Below, piece after piece: positions 14,106 through 26,300 of a stretch of DNA of 64,000 nt. Source of the stretch: Chamaea fasciata (lineage: Eukaryota > Chordata > Aves > Passeriformes > Sylviidae); the NCBI GenBank assembly GCA_029207755.1, contig JARCOQ010000008.1:28199021-28263020 (forward strand), written 5' to 3'. The first letter of the stretch is position 1. Every line of letters starts with the position of its first letter. Under the pieces are notes generated by a model that was given only the letters and a program-made list of their open reading frames with translations, did not search any database and was not told the DNA's origin. The translations under genes were made by a program, and so were the position numbers.

Positions 14106-14311
14106 CTTGAACTCCATAGGGGTGTACTTCTCATTCTTGGGGGTTGTGTTGCCCTTGTAATGGAGATGGTTGGGAGTGGTTGGGTGGATAACAGTGGACT
14201 CCTGGGACTGCCTCTGGCAGCGCTGGCAGTACACGTAAATCACAAACGTTAACAGGCTGGAGCCGAAGAAACAGGAGACCCCAGTGGCAATCAGATGGAT
14301 GAGACTAAAAC
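14106..14311 (-). CDS. SEMA5B: SEMA5B exon P: transmembrane segment and proximal tail
   Basis: 206 nt, phase 1 to 0. The acceptor is tttccctcgcag and the donor gtaggg. It encodes the single membrane span (LIHLIATGVSCFFGSSLL then TFVIYVYC), followed by the QRCQRQSQES cytoplasmic turn and the tail TVIHPTTPNHLHYKG, TPKNEKYTPMEFK. PNHLHYKG and NEKYTPMEFK are the SEMA5B form of the tail and differ from SEMA5A. The next expected codons (a TLNKNNLIP-like sequence in mammals) should follow in frame 0, in an exon I could not find here. Confidence 0.96.
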
Positions 14312-17300
14312 CTGCGAGGGAAATGACAAGAGATGCTATTTTTAAAGAACAGCCCTTTTCCCTCCCCTGACAAGACCACAGGTGCAAATCAGAGCAGCGA
14401 CATCTCAGGATCAACATTAATAAGCCGCTGAAGCCAGAGTGTTACGTTCCAACATAAACTGACATAATCTCCCTGCAAATCGGTCTCCCCACTGCAGCTC
14501 TGCCTTGTGCAGTTTAACAGGTTCATGCATTGTTTCCTCAAAGCTCCCTCCCTGTCTCTCCTCTCTCCCCTCTATTGATATTGAAACTAAACATTATGTT
14601 AAGCTGACAGCTAAAGAAATGAGCCATACAAACAATGCACATTAATGGATTCCAAAGCATGTGCATGTCATGGAAATAAGGGGATAAAAATGCTCAGTGT
14701 TTCCCTGCAGGGGAAGGAAGGGAGGAAAAAGCCCTTTCTGTCGGCTGCCCAAAATGCCTATGGGTCTGTGTGTGGGGTGGGGGAGATACACATTCGTCCC
14801 CCTTGTAATCCAAGTGTGCTCAGCATTCTTGCTTATTCGTGGCATGCCATTGCCTTGGTCTGGGCTGCACTACCTCTGAGGTGTATTTGTACCGCTAACA
14901 GTGAACTAGGGATCCTCTGGAAAGATAAGTTGGACAAAGGAAAGGGGGGCAGGGCTTGAAAAACACTTCTTTGTTGGCTTCCTCCACAAATTGCAGAGAT
15001 AGGAAATCAGTTGCAGGCAGGTGCTGGCGGGGTAGCTACAGTGCAAACACTTCAAACAGAAAAGCTGTTAGACTATAAAAGCCTCCTGCAGAGATGTCTC
15101 CATGAGGGATTGCAACAGCACCCTTCAAGGCCGGCACTGACCCCTGGAAGGAGCTGTAGCTGGGCATCCCACACACCTAACTCACAGCTCTGACTGGTGA
15201 GGGAAAACAAAGTCAAACCGCGCTTCTCATTCCTTCCTCACCTCACTGAGTCTCACACCCATGGTAAAACCCACCACCACCACATCTCCACTGACAACGG
15301 AACCAACAGTAGTGACCATTAGAGACACCAAGTTATCAAAGCAACCAGAGGCATTATGGGATGGCAAAACTTTATGACCCTATTGTATTTTGCTATGTGC
15401 AGGGGGGACTATACAGAAAAGAATCAGCTATTTGACTCCAAATGCTTCTGCCTTTCCTCTGCCTTTGCTCTGTCATCTTTCAAATATGAATGGCAGAGGC
15501 CCTAGAGCCTGAGGGGACCCTCTGACTACTGGCCCCAGGGCAGCTGTCCCAGGGGTCAGTCACATCGCCTCAGCGGCGACTGCAGCGGTAAATTTCCTGT
15601 AATACTTAAAAAGCCAATTCATTTGGACAGACTGCTGTGTTGACTTGACTGTGTGCAGAGAAATGGGGCTACTCAGAAGTGGCTTTAAAGGAGGCTCATT
15701 CTTAGTCTGATCACGGTGTGCAGTTTTTTGGTGCCATCTTACATTTTAAGTTATATGCTTTTCAAATAGCAGATTCTGCCCATTAGTCAATGGCTCTCAT
15801 CTAATCTTTAGTTAAAAAATATCCTTCTGGTTTTAAAAAGAACAAAACCAGTAGAGTTCTACAGCAAAGTAATGCACTTCAATCATAATTACAGTACGGA
15901 ACATACAGAATTTGTTAGATTGATGAGCTACATTTATTTTTCAAACAACACTATAAAATTCCATTGCAAGATTACAGTTTTCTATTGTTGTGGATGATGG
16001 TCCAAAAAAACCCAGCAGAAATATTATAATTTCCTACTAAACGTCACAAGACTTTTTCAAAGATAAATTTCCTTTCTAAAACCCTCTGCCTGTTTTGCAT
16101 CACTCACGAGACCTAAAACACAGAATATGCAACTGTGTTCAGTAAAGCCACATGACATGCTGCCACATTCTCCTCCTGCCCAGCTTTGCTTATATTGCAG
16201 TGAATGTTTCATTTCACTGCCACATTTGCAAGTCACAACATAAAGCTCTCTTCTATTTCACTCTCACCTTTGAAACACCCATCTGATTTTTCAAATGAGT
16301 TCTGGCTGTATCTTAGGAGGGGAAAAAAATCATATTATTTTGTTTGCAGCATGTGAGTCCCCAGGGGGGAAGCTTTCTGGTTCATCACTTTGAAAATATA
16401 GATTTTCTGAAATGCATCAACAGAATTTCTATTGATTGGCTTCTTTGCCAAATATTGTAGAACACCACATTAATAAATAATATTAGCTATGGCAAAATGT
16501 AGATAGCAACAGCAAGTACAGTGGTGGTGGAAAAAGAAGGAAATGTGGGTACAGTGCATAACAGTAGAGTGCAAGCTATAGCAAGGGGTCCTGGAATCAA
16601 AGCAGAACCATTGCACCCTCTGAGTGAGAAGGAGTGATGCAAGAGGCCAAATGTTACATTGCAGGGGCTGAAATCTTAATTCCACTAATTTCTCTCAGCT
16701 GCAAACTGAGAAGCCACATTTCCATGCCACAGGTGGCATGCCGGTTTTTGCCACGATCTCCACACGGAGAAGAGATTTTGGCAGCCTGAAGATCATCTAG
16801 ATTTCAGGAAATCAGGGATGTGATGCTAGCAGGAATTGGCATGGCCATTAGTGTGAAACTAGCATTCTAAAACATTAAAGGAACCTGCCATTTTCTTCAG
16901 TCTGCTTTTTTACCATAAGGGCTCCCAGGGCAGTGGAAAAGTGACACTAATGACTGGATCTTTCCAAGTTACATGCAGGAAGGAGACACAGTTTCTGTGA
17001 GAGGTGAGAACCTGAATGAAAGGAAGTGATTGGAGGACAAGCATAAACCTCTAATCTCTTCCTATATCAGCAAAGGATCTGTCTAAGGGACCCTGTTCCC
17101 TGAAATCTTTATAGGTTATTTAAAAACACCTGCCTCCAAACAGCTGGAAGCTTACAGTGGTGAGTGGGGAATAATCTTTTCTTCCACCTAAACCATTCAC
17201 CCTGGAGGTAGAGAGACACAAGCAATTGCTCTCTGGTAATTAATGACCCTCAGTGGCCACCCCAAACTTCCAAATAAATAAGAATCTTGGAACTGACAAG

Positions 17301-20300
17301 TGGACATGCGATACATTCCTCCAGTCTGACTCAGACAGCAAGACTCCGGTGGAATTAAGGCTATCAGTGGGACGTGAGCTGTATAGATTAATGGTTTGGT
17401 TGATACTGCACAGGGAGAAAAGAAGTCAGGTTAAGATAAAAATAAGATATATAGTTAGTGGTAACCTACCTCCACAGTTCGTGCTCTCATCGATGCTGGA
17501 GGCTGGCAGGATCACTAAACAAAGAAAAGAAGATTGGAGAAAGCTGTCATTTTACCATCCCTTTACTTCTTCAAGTAATTAAACTCTCTGTGCTACAGAC
17601 ACGAGAAGGTGCTCATATGTCCTGCAGCAAGCTGAGAGTCTCCCTAAATTGAATTATAAGCTCATGGTTTGAAACACATGCAACAAAACCTCTGCAAAGA
17701 TGTAACAGTTCAGCACTGTTACCTGATCACTCTTTAGCTTCTTCAATCTAGGGAAAAGATGGTAGCTGAGAAAACCATGAAAAAGAATACCATTGCCTAG
17801 AGATCTCAGATTTTTAAGTCAGTGCACTGTAATCCCAAAAAAGAACATGTGGAAAGGCATTATTCAGTCTAGACTCATATCAGATATTTGCCTGGGAGAT
17901 TCAATTTCCAGAAAGCACAGGATGGAATATGCTGATGACCATCTGTCCATCAACAGTGTTGCTCTGTTAGACCCCGGATTAATCTCCCACCTTCACACCC
18001 CAATTTTCTGCATCTGCCTCACCTTAATTCTTTGCCCTTTTGGGATGTTTTTTGGATACCTGAAATCAATGACCTTCTGTTGCCCATATGCATACTGAGA
18101 ACAGAGACATAACCCAGCCTAAGACAAACTATACACGTTTTAAAGCTTCAATTCAGGTGAAGCAATACTAGTTATTTGTTACGGATCAAGGTAATTCTGT
18201 TTAAAAGGAATGTTAAGCTGCTTAAGGGAAAGCCATTTACCCTGTGCCTGCCATGAGGGAATTTATAACGTTTGTCTATTTCCTTGTTTTTCTAGAAGCA
18301 TCCGAGCCCAATTTATAATAGAGAAAATCTCAGCCTAGTTTGACAGTCCAAGCACAAGCTGCTTTCTCGAACCACCCTGTCCTCCGGGATGACACGGTAC
18401 ATACCAGGAATTTCATTGTACAGGCAATCCTGGTACTGAGTGCTGTTTCCAACACACTGGGAGGAGTCCGGGCTGTGCACCTCACAGTAGCGGCTGCGGT
18501 ACTGGATGCCCTCTTCATTGCACAGGCTCCACTCTGACCACTCTGACCAGCCACCTGAAATCCAGGGTCAGGAAAACACACACACAACGTTACCAAGAAG
18601 GAAAAGGGCGCTTTGTAGATACCAGATTCTCCCATGCTGAAGAATCCTAGGTCCTGGCCTGGGTCTCTCTCACACATCTATTCCATGGGTCCTTACTGGA
18701 TTTAATTTTCTCAGTGCAAGCATCACACCCTACTTGTCAGGTTGTAGTTCTCTTAAGATGGACTAAACCAACCCTTGGTGGAGCACTGCACAGAACAAAG
18801 CTGTCTTAAAAGCCCCTATATCAGCTCTCTGGTTAAAGACATACAAGGAGCAAGGTGGGGTAACGTTGCACCAGGATCCCCAAGCTTTTGATGTGGCCTC
18901 CCAGGGATACCTCAAGCAGCCAGCACAAACTAGAGCTCTCCAAGAGTTTTGCTGAGGTTCCTAAGAGCACAAGTCAGCCTGCACTGCATCAGAAATACAT
19001 AAAGGTAGTGCAAAACCAGCACAGATCTAAACCCTATCCTCTGAGTTGTATCACATGCTGATCCACTGTCTGTGAAACAAAAAGTAAGGACTGACCCTTC
19101 AGCAACTATACAGATTGCCGCCTCATGACTCCTTTTGTTTGTCAGGTCAGCTTCCACACTGAAGAACCAATCTCCCACTTTTTCAGTTACTACTTTTTCA
19201 GTTACTTTTTCAGTTACTTGAAAGGGATCAACCATTAGCAAAATTTTGCATGACTGGCACCAGAATGTCAGAGCAAGGGCCAGTGAACAGGCAAAGACAA
19301 AGGGGTTGCACTGCAGATAATGCTGGGATGTCTCCTTATCCCCTGGCTCAACAGACATTGAATAACTGACCAAGACACTTGTAACTGGTGGTGTTTCTGA
19401 TTTGTTTTTTAAACATTTTGCAGCTGTGCCTTGCTCCCATCAGCATGGAAGCCAGCTGGAGCAGGGCTGAGAAGCAGCTACCTTGGCAGGGGTGTGTGTT
19501 GCAGAGGGCCTCCTCGGTGTGCAGCCCGATGCAGATGTCCTCCCCGCTGGACGGAGCTGGGTTGGTGCAGGTCCGCGTGCGCTGGTAGTGCCCACCCCCA
19601 CAGGTGGCTGAGCAGTGAGACCATGGAGTCCAGCAAGACCACGACCCTTTCACTGGAGGACATTGAAAAGCAAGCACAGACAGGTAGAGGCCATTGGTTA
19701 CTCCTCTCACTGAGACAAAGCTGGAGAGCCCCAGTGCATCACCTTGCACATCCACCCTGCCCCCACTAGCAAGCAGTTTCCTGCACCCCAGGACATTTGG
19801 GCCTGACAACGAGAACTTCAAGAGAGGGTACAAATCCACTTCACTCTGTGGATGCAGAATGAAATCTATGCAGAAAAAGATTCTGCATCGTAAAGTGCCA
19901 AAACCAGAAAATATTCTTTGTTGCCGTCATTAATATTCATTGAAATATTCTGCTCCATTCTATTCCTTTCCTTTTCATAAAACAGCATTGCTGCTATTAT
20001 TATTATTATTATTTATTATTATTATTACTACTACTACCACTACTACTACTACTACTACTGCTACAATGACTACTATGTTATCTCCTGAAACTTCATAGCA
20101 ACAGCAGATTTACTTGGGAATAAAGTGCTGTAGCACCGAAGTGGAGCTTATATGGCACCTTTCTGTGGGAGGCCCAAGGCCTCTAGTTCCAGCCTTCAGG
20201 AAATAGAAACTCAGAGGCTTTTTTTATTGACCCTGCTCATTGCAGGGGCATTCGACTAGGTGACCTTTAAAGCTCCCTTCCAACCCAAACCACGCTATGA

Positions 20301-23300
20301 TCTAAGCATAACCCCATAAGAGGTTAATAATAAAACTAGGGAGGGACTTAAGATCCCTGAATCCCGCACCCCCCCACCCACTAAACTGCCTGGTTTGCAG
20401 GTCCACATGCCATTAATTCAGAAGATAATAACCTGATGACTTAGAGCAAAATAAACCCAGGATTTGTGTATACACATTGAGTGAGGCAGGGAAGGAGGGA
20501 GACACAGAGAAATAGTAATCATGCACTCAGAACAGATTATAAAACATCAGAGTGTCCAAGGGGAGAAAACAGCACAGAAAAAGGGCACAGACATTAGTGA
20601 AAAGCCACTGAGAGCTTCCAAAATAGTACTAATAGCTGCCTTTATAGTGCTAGAGTTATTTCCTTTTTATAGGCCATAGAGTGCAATATTTGACACTCCT
20701 GCTATGCTCTTGCTGCACATTCTGATCATATCTGCATTTGAATTTTATCTTTGTATTGAATTTTAGAATCATAACAGTACTACTATAATAGAGCATTTTC
20801 AAGTGTAGGCCACAAACTGTATTGCCAGGGGTAGATAATTGCTGGAACTGCAGAGGCAAGGTAATTTGTGTAAGATCACTTAAATTTACTTTAGACAGTT
20901 ATTACAGAGCAAGGAGAAGGATAAGTGAGAGAGAATACAGTTGTCAATGGTCTATTACTACTATTCTGGACCAGGAGTGCAACATAAACATGAGGACAAA
21001 CTCGAAAACCAGGAAACCAGGCAAGAATACTCCCTGCTGGCTGTGCAGGAAATGGTAACTGATGTCAAGAGTAGATGCCCACCGCAAGAACAATACGTAA
21101 GCAGGAGAGGGGGAAGAAACAAGTGTTCACAAGAAGAACCACCACATCAAGCATCTCTATACAGTATTAAGCCACATTTATTAAGCCTGCCTCCTCATCA
21201 CGGAGCAGATGCATCGTGATGCCCTCCACTGGATGGAGCATCAAACCTTCCTGAAGCAAAGGATTGCTACAAGCCACCATACTACTTCCTCTAGAGGATG
21301 TGGCTAGGGATGTTACCCTCTGAGCCGAGGTGAAACCTAAGTCAGCACTAAAGATGACATACATGGGTCATTACAATAGCTTTAAAAAACGTAAGGAAAA
21401 ATCCGCCCCCACCCCCCCCAAAAAAAATTTAAAAAAAAAAAAGGCAGCTTAAGAATACTGGTTCTGTGGTTGTGGCTGTTGTTGTTGCAGCTCTACCATT
21501 AAGATTTGGGAAAATGCCTCTGAATTTCATGCAGGAAGATGATCATGGTTACCTGGGCAGGGATGAGGATTGCAGTCTTGGTACTCCATCGCTGACCCCA
21601 CACAAGGCAAGCCACCATTTTTAGGTTCAGGGTTTGTGCATGTTCTCTTCCTGATCCTAAAGCCCAGCTCACAGTCCCTGGAGCAGGAAGACCAGGCTCC
21701 CCAAAAGGACCAGCCCCCATTGATAATCCGTGCAGAGGTCTTACCAGTCTTGAGGAGGTCATCAACAAGAGCTTCAAGGAAAACAAACAAGACACCATAA
21801 CATCACAAATTACTCATTTGTTGGGCTTTTAAAAGCTCATGAATAAAATCAGGATCTATGTGCCCTGCAGAATAGTTTCTGTTGAAAGCCCTTGCAAAGT
21901 TTTTTTTTTCCAGAGCTACAGCTAAGCTAGACAGAAAAATAAATTTGTAGTCATATAAATTGAGTCTGCTGGTAACCTTGATAAACGACCTCCCTAGGAA
22001 GCAAATTGTGGCAGTGCAGGCTGTGCCCTCAAGATGCTGCCTTGCATCACAGCAGTCCTGCAGAGAACAACCTGAGAGAGTGCACAAGGGGAGCTCCACG
22101 GAGAAAGAAAAGACACACTGTCCTGAGAATAGCTCTTCTCGTCTTTACACCCTCATTACTCGCCTGTTGTCTTTGGGGCAGTCTAGCAGGAGCCAGAACA
22201 AATCTATACACTGCCATAAGCACAGAGCTCACGACTGTTTATCTGTGTCACAGGGCTCTCCCCATCCCTGCCACTCTGCAGTGACACCGGTCGTACATGT
22301 GGACACTACTGCGGACACAGTCAGGGGCCTGTTGTTCCAAGAGCATCCCCCTTCCACCACCACACCTCGGCCTGCCCCACAGTCCCTCAGAGCTGGCAGG
22401 ACGTACAGTCAGTGTCACACACTGCGGAGCCATCGTTGGGGCAGAACCGACTCTCGGTTTTCTTCCTCCCGAACTGCAGCTCGTGGGGGTCCGACAGCTG
22501 GGCCCGGCACGTGTAGCGGAAGCGCTGCTCCTGGCGGGCGCCGCTCTGGGTGATGTTGACAGGCATCCACGGGGTCCAGGGCGTGTTCCTGCGCACCTCC
22601 GGGCAGCTCTCCGGGTTGCAGGTCTTATATTCCTGCCAAGAAGGAAAACCACTCCCTCCTTACTTATTAAACAGCAGCAGCCTAACTGGCAGAGGCTTAT
22701 TTACGCTTCAGAAAATAAGGGGGTACTCTCTGGATCCCAAACAATCCCCATCCACCTCGTCTGACCTCACAGGAAAAAGTCAGTGCTGGGCACGGCACAA
22801 AATGTGGTGGCTATGGAGGCAGTGGTGGTGCATAGGTGGACTTCAAGGATAACCTATACTAGCTATTTTTATGTCTCCCTCAGGTTTGTGTTTCTTTGCT
22901 GACTCAGAGTCCTGTGGGGCTTCAACAACTTGGTTCATTTTGGGCAGGAGAATAATTCAGGCAATAGATAATAGTAACAGCAAACAAGTTTTCTGGTCTG
23001 ACCCTGAGATGCTGTTTTCATGTCAGCCTAGAGAAACCTCAAGAGGACAAAATGTCAGTAAGGTTTATTCCTTGAAAGTTTATCATTTTATTTTTAATAT
23101 GGGTTTAGAGTAGATCTTTTTACAGCTATTTTTGTTTGGTTGGCTTTTCAAACTCTCTAGTGAAGGTTATGAACCATTTGTCATCCTTGGTCTAGAGCAG
23201 CCATTGAGCACAGACAACATACTGGCTGGCTGGGAATGGGGGGAATTGAGGGTTTTACAATTCTCATCACCAATGGGAGGAATTCCAGTGACAAACATTT

Positions 23301-26300
23301 GTGTCCTTAATTTAAAATAACTAAATAAACTACTCTTTTCTGGCAGAGGGGAAGAAATGTAATGCTTCAGGACTTCATGATTCTAGTGTAAATACCAAAG
23401 AGTTTGTGAAGAAGAAATGGGAGGTTCCAGATCAAGTCTGCTTACACTGAAATGAAACCCCACAAAACCAATTAAAACGGCTGCACAAAACAGCTGCCAG
23501 AACAGGAAAGGGAAAGTAAAGAGCGCAAATGGGGTGTTGGAACTGTTTTTTACTCAAGTATGAGTGTGCAACTCATTTCTGATGTGTGTGTGGCCTTCTT
23601 GACTCAACAGGATCATCCTTGAGAGTGGGTCAGAAGAAAACAGCATGTATAGTGCTTTCAGATAAAGGACTTGGTATCAGCCTACAGAGGCCTAAGGAAG
23701 AACTCTGTACACCAGTCTATCCCTAAATCTGCCACCCCTCTGTTTCCAAGCTCATTTCAGCATCCTCTGCAGCAAAAACTGAGGACAGCATTTTCTTCTT
23801 GCTTGAGAAATAAAACCACAATGGAGAGGGAAGCTGAATGCCCCATTCCTCGATGCTACTGTCAATAGGTGCCCCTCATGCAATGTCTGGAAATAGTACA
23901 TACCACAGCACAGCCTGGACATGTGTTTCCATTTTCACAGGACCTCTGCCTTGAATGAATCCCTCCACCACAATTCACGCTACATTTATTCCAAGGTCCC
24001 CATGAAGACCAAAAAATTGGTAATGGACATGGACTGTTTTCATTACAGAATCTGAAAGAAGAAAGTGCATTGCTCAAAAAACTCCACGTCAGCACATCCG
24101 AGGGACGAAACTGTGTGGGATGCAAGACTGCACACTGCATTTGGACGCAACTGATGCATGCACGGAGAGCCAGCGGAGGCTGACACAATGTCAGATTAGC
24201 AATATTCCTGTCCGTGGAGAGAAATGGAGCCTTTGTACCAAATGGGAGTGGTTAATCAGGCTGAGCTCAGTGAGGGTGAGACAGTTGGAGTAAATGGTGG
24301 AGATCAGGTTTTCTGAAGTGCTCTGTCTCAAAACTTTTCCACAAACACTGAGTCAACAAAAGAGGTCATAAACAGAAGAAGTGTCACAAAGAGAGAGTGG
24401 ATAGCAAATATTCTAAATGGGATGACTGGTGGGAGGACAACTCAACAGTGATCTGTCACTAATGGCAGGTGCTAAACACCTGACAGCCTTCTCTTCACAC
24501 AATCTGGCTTTTACTGCTGCCTCGACCCTAACAAGCTACAGTTTGTGACTGGATCATATATACACCTAAAGGCAGGCCCTAAGTGAATGCTATCTCATGT
24601 TCTGTGTCAAAAGTAACTGTAATTTTGTTCAGCTTTTTAATTAATATTGTTCTCAAATTAAATCACATGGAACTGCAACTGACTCAAAAGTAGTTTTTAA
24701 ACCCAAAAAAGACCATTGTGAATGGACACATTCAAACCAAACATTAAAATGTCTTGAAACGTGGAAGTTAAATGAATTGCTCTTTTTATTCTGAGAAATG
24801 CAGAGACATATGTCTTAGTGACCACTCAAGGGACAAGCAACAGCCTATTGCCAAGTAGAGGTGGCCTTTAATGAAATGTCAGGCCTGGAAAGAAGTTGGG
24901 ATGCCTTGAAGCATGTATTTCATAAGGGGCCAAGCCTGAAGAAGCGTTATAGTGCAGATGGCTCTGTAGGTTCAGAAAGTTTTGGGTTTTAGTAATTTTG
25001 TGTGAAATTTTCATAGTTTGGAGGGGGACAAAGATATTTTTCTGATACCATGCCCTGCAAAAACTCAAGCCTGAATCTATGAGTTAAGCTGTATTTTGCC
25101 TTGAACTGCTTTTGGAGCATCAGCACAAGTAATAGAGACTTGGGAATGATGTAACTGGCAGTGAAAGCTGCACATACTCAGCTGCCACTCCAGGGATGGA
25201 TCAGAATAGAGTAACTGGGTCTATAAACTCTACAGTGCCAACAGCAGGCACAGCTTCTCCCTTTGGGGAGGAAGTCAGCCCTCTGTGTGGGACAGGAATA
25301 CTTGTGAAGGTCTGAATGGGCCTTCTTGGGAGTGAGGGCAGCTCAGAAGTGTCTAATGTTCTCAGGCTCACTGAAAGTGAGCGTCCATTCACAGAAACAG
25401 CCACACCCCTCCCAGGCTCTGGGACTGCTTCTGCTCTGTGCATTGAGCCCCAGCCTCAATCCGCCCTCCCAGCCACCACTTCCAGCTGCCAACGTTACAA
25501 CCACAGAAATGAACACACACCACCTTGGACAACCCTTACCTTTCCTCCCTGCTCTGTCCAACACAGACCCTGCCCCCATAGCGTGGAGCGGGATTGCTGC
25601 AGGATCGTTGCCGCACCTGGAAGCCAATCCCACAGGAGGTGCTGCATGGGGCCCAGGAAGACCACGGTGTCCAAGCGCCATTTCTAGCAAAAAGGGTGAG
25701 AGAGAACAGAGTATGGGAGAAGTGCTGAACTCATGGGAGAATAGATTATTCATTTCAACCAGACTTTGTATCAAGGGAGTTTTTTAAAAGGGAGTTTCAA
25801 AAGTGCTTAGCAGCGGCCTAACTTTCCTCCCTTTGAAGTCTCTAAGAATTGGAAAGGAAGACAACTAAGCCAATGCTGAATGATTTTGAAAATGTCTCCC
25901 AGGATTTACTGAGCAATAGTGTGGTTAGTGTGATTTTCATTGACTATTCCCCTATCATCTTCCCCACATATCACGACCCTGCTCTTCTGACCCAGTGGCT
26001 GATCCCAAAGTTGTATGTCCTGAACCTTTCTGCACAAAGAGTTCAGGTTTTGAGGCTCATGAATGCCAGCTGTACTGAAGGATGTAAAACCCTACTCTCT
26101 GCTAATTCAGTAGGTACTGATGCTTTAAATCTTTTACAGCAACACCACTGCCAGCTCCCATGTTTTTATCACAAACCTCATAATACTTTGTGTTTTCCTA
26201 AAGCCTTCAGCATTGAATCCTATTAAGTGGAAATCTCAAATTTCATTAAAAATAACAATAATTGCTTCTAGCTTTCATGGCCGCCTGCAGACGTCACTGT

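Larger units (their letters stand above)
19653..21552. other. Intron between exons L and M (1900 bp)
   Basis: Holds a TTA/TAC compound microsatellite, a plus-strand CR1 tail and a C-rich plus A-rich tract near 21405, each listed separately. The rest shows nothing recognisable. Confidence 0.85.

Noticed and set aside
20820..20900. Second MIR-like fragment
   Set aside because: Only a short aggcaag...taagatcac resemblance; too weak to support.
22006..22284. Possible small secreted protein on the plus strand
   Set aside because: No conserved features, lies in a short SEMA5B intron, and has no promoter or polyadenylation context.
21960..22553. 197-codon plus-strand open frame
   Set aside because: It is partly the antisense of CpG-rich exon K of SEMA5B and shows no similarity of its own.
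25316..25787. Overlapping plus- and minus-strand open frames of 120-150 codons
   Set aside because: They overlap SEMA5B exon I in the wrong frames; the true frame gives a complete TSR with splice sites.
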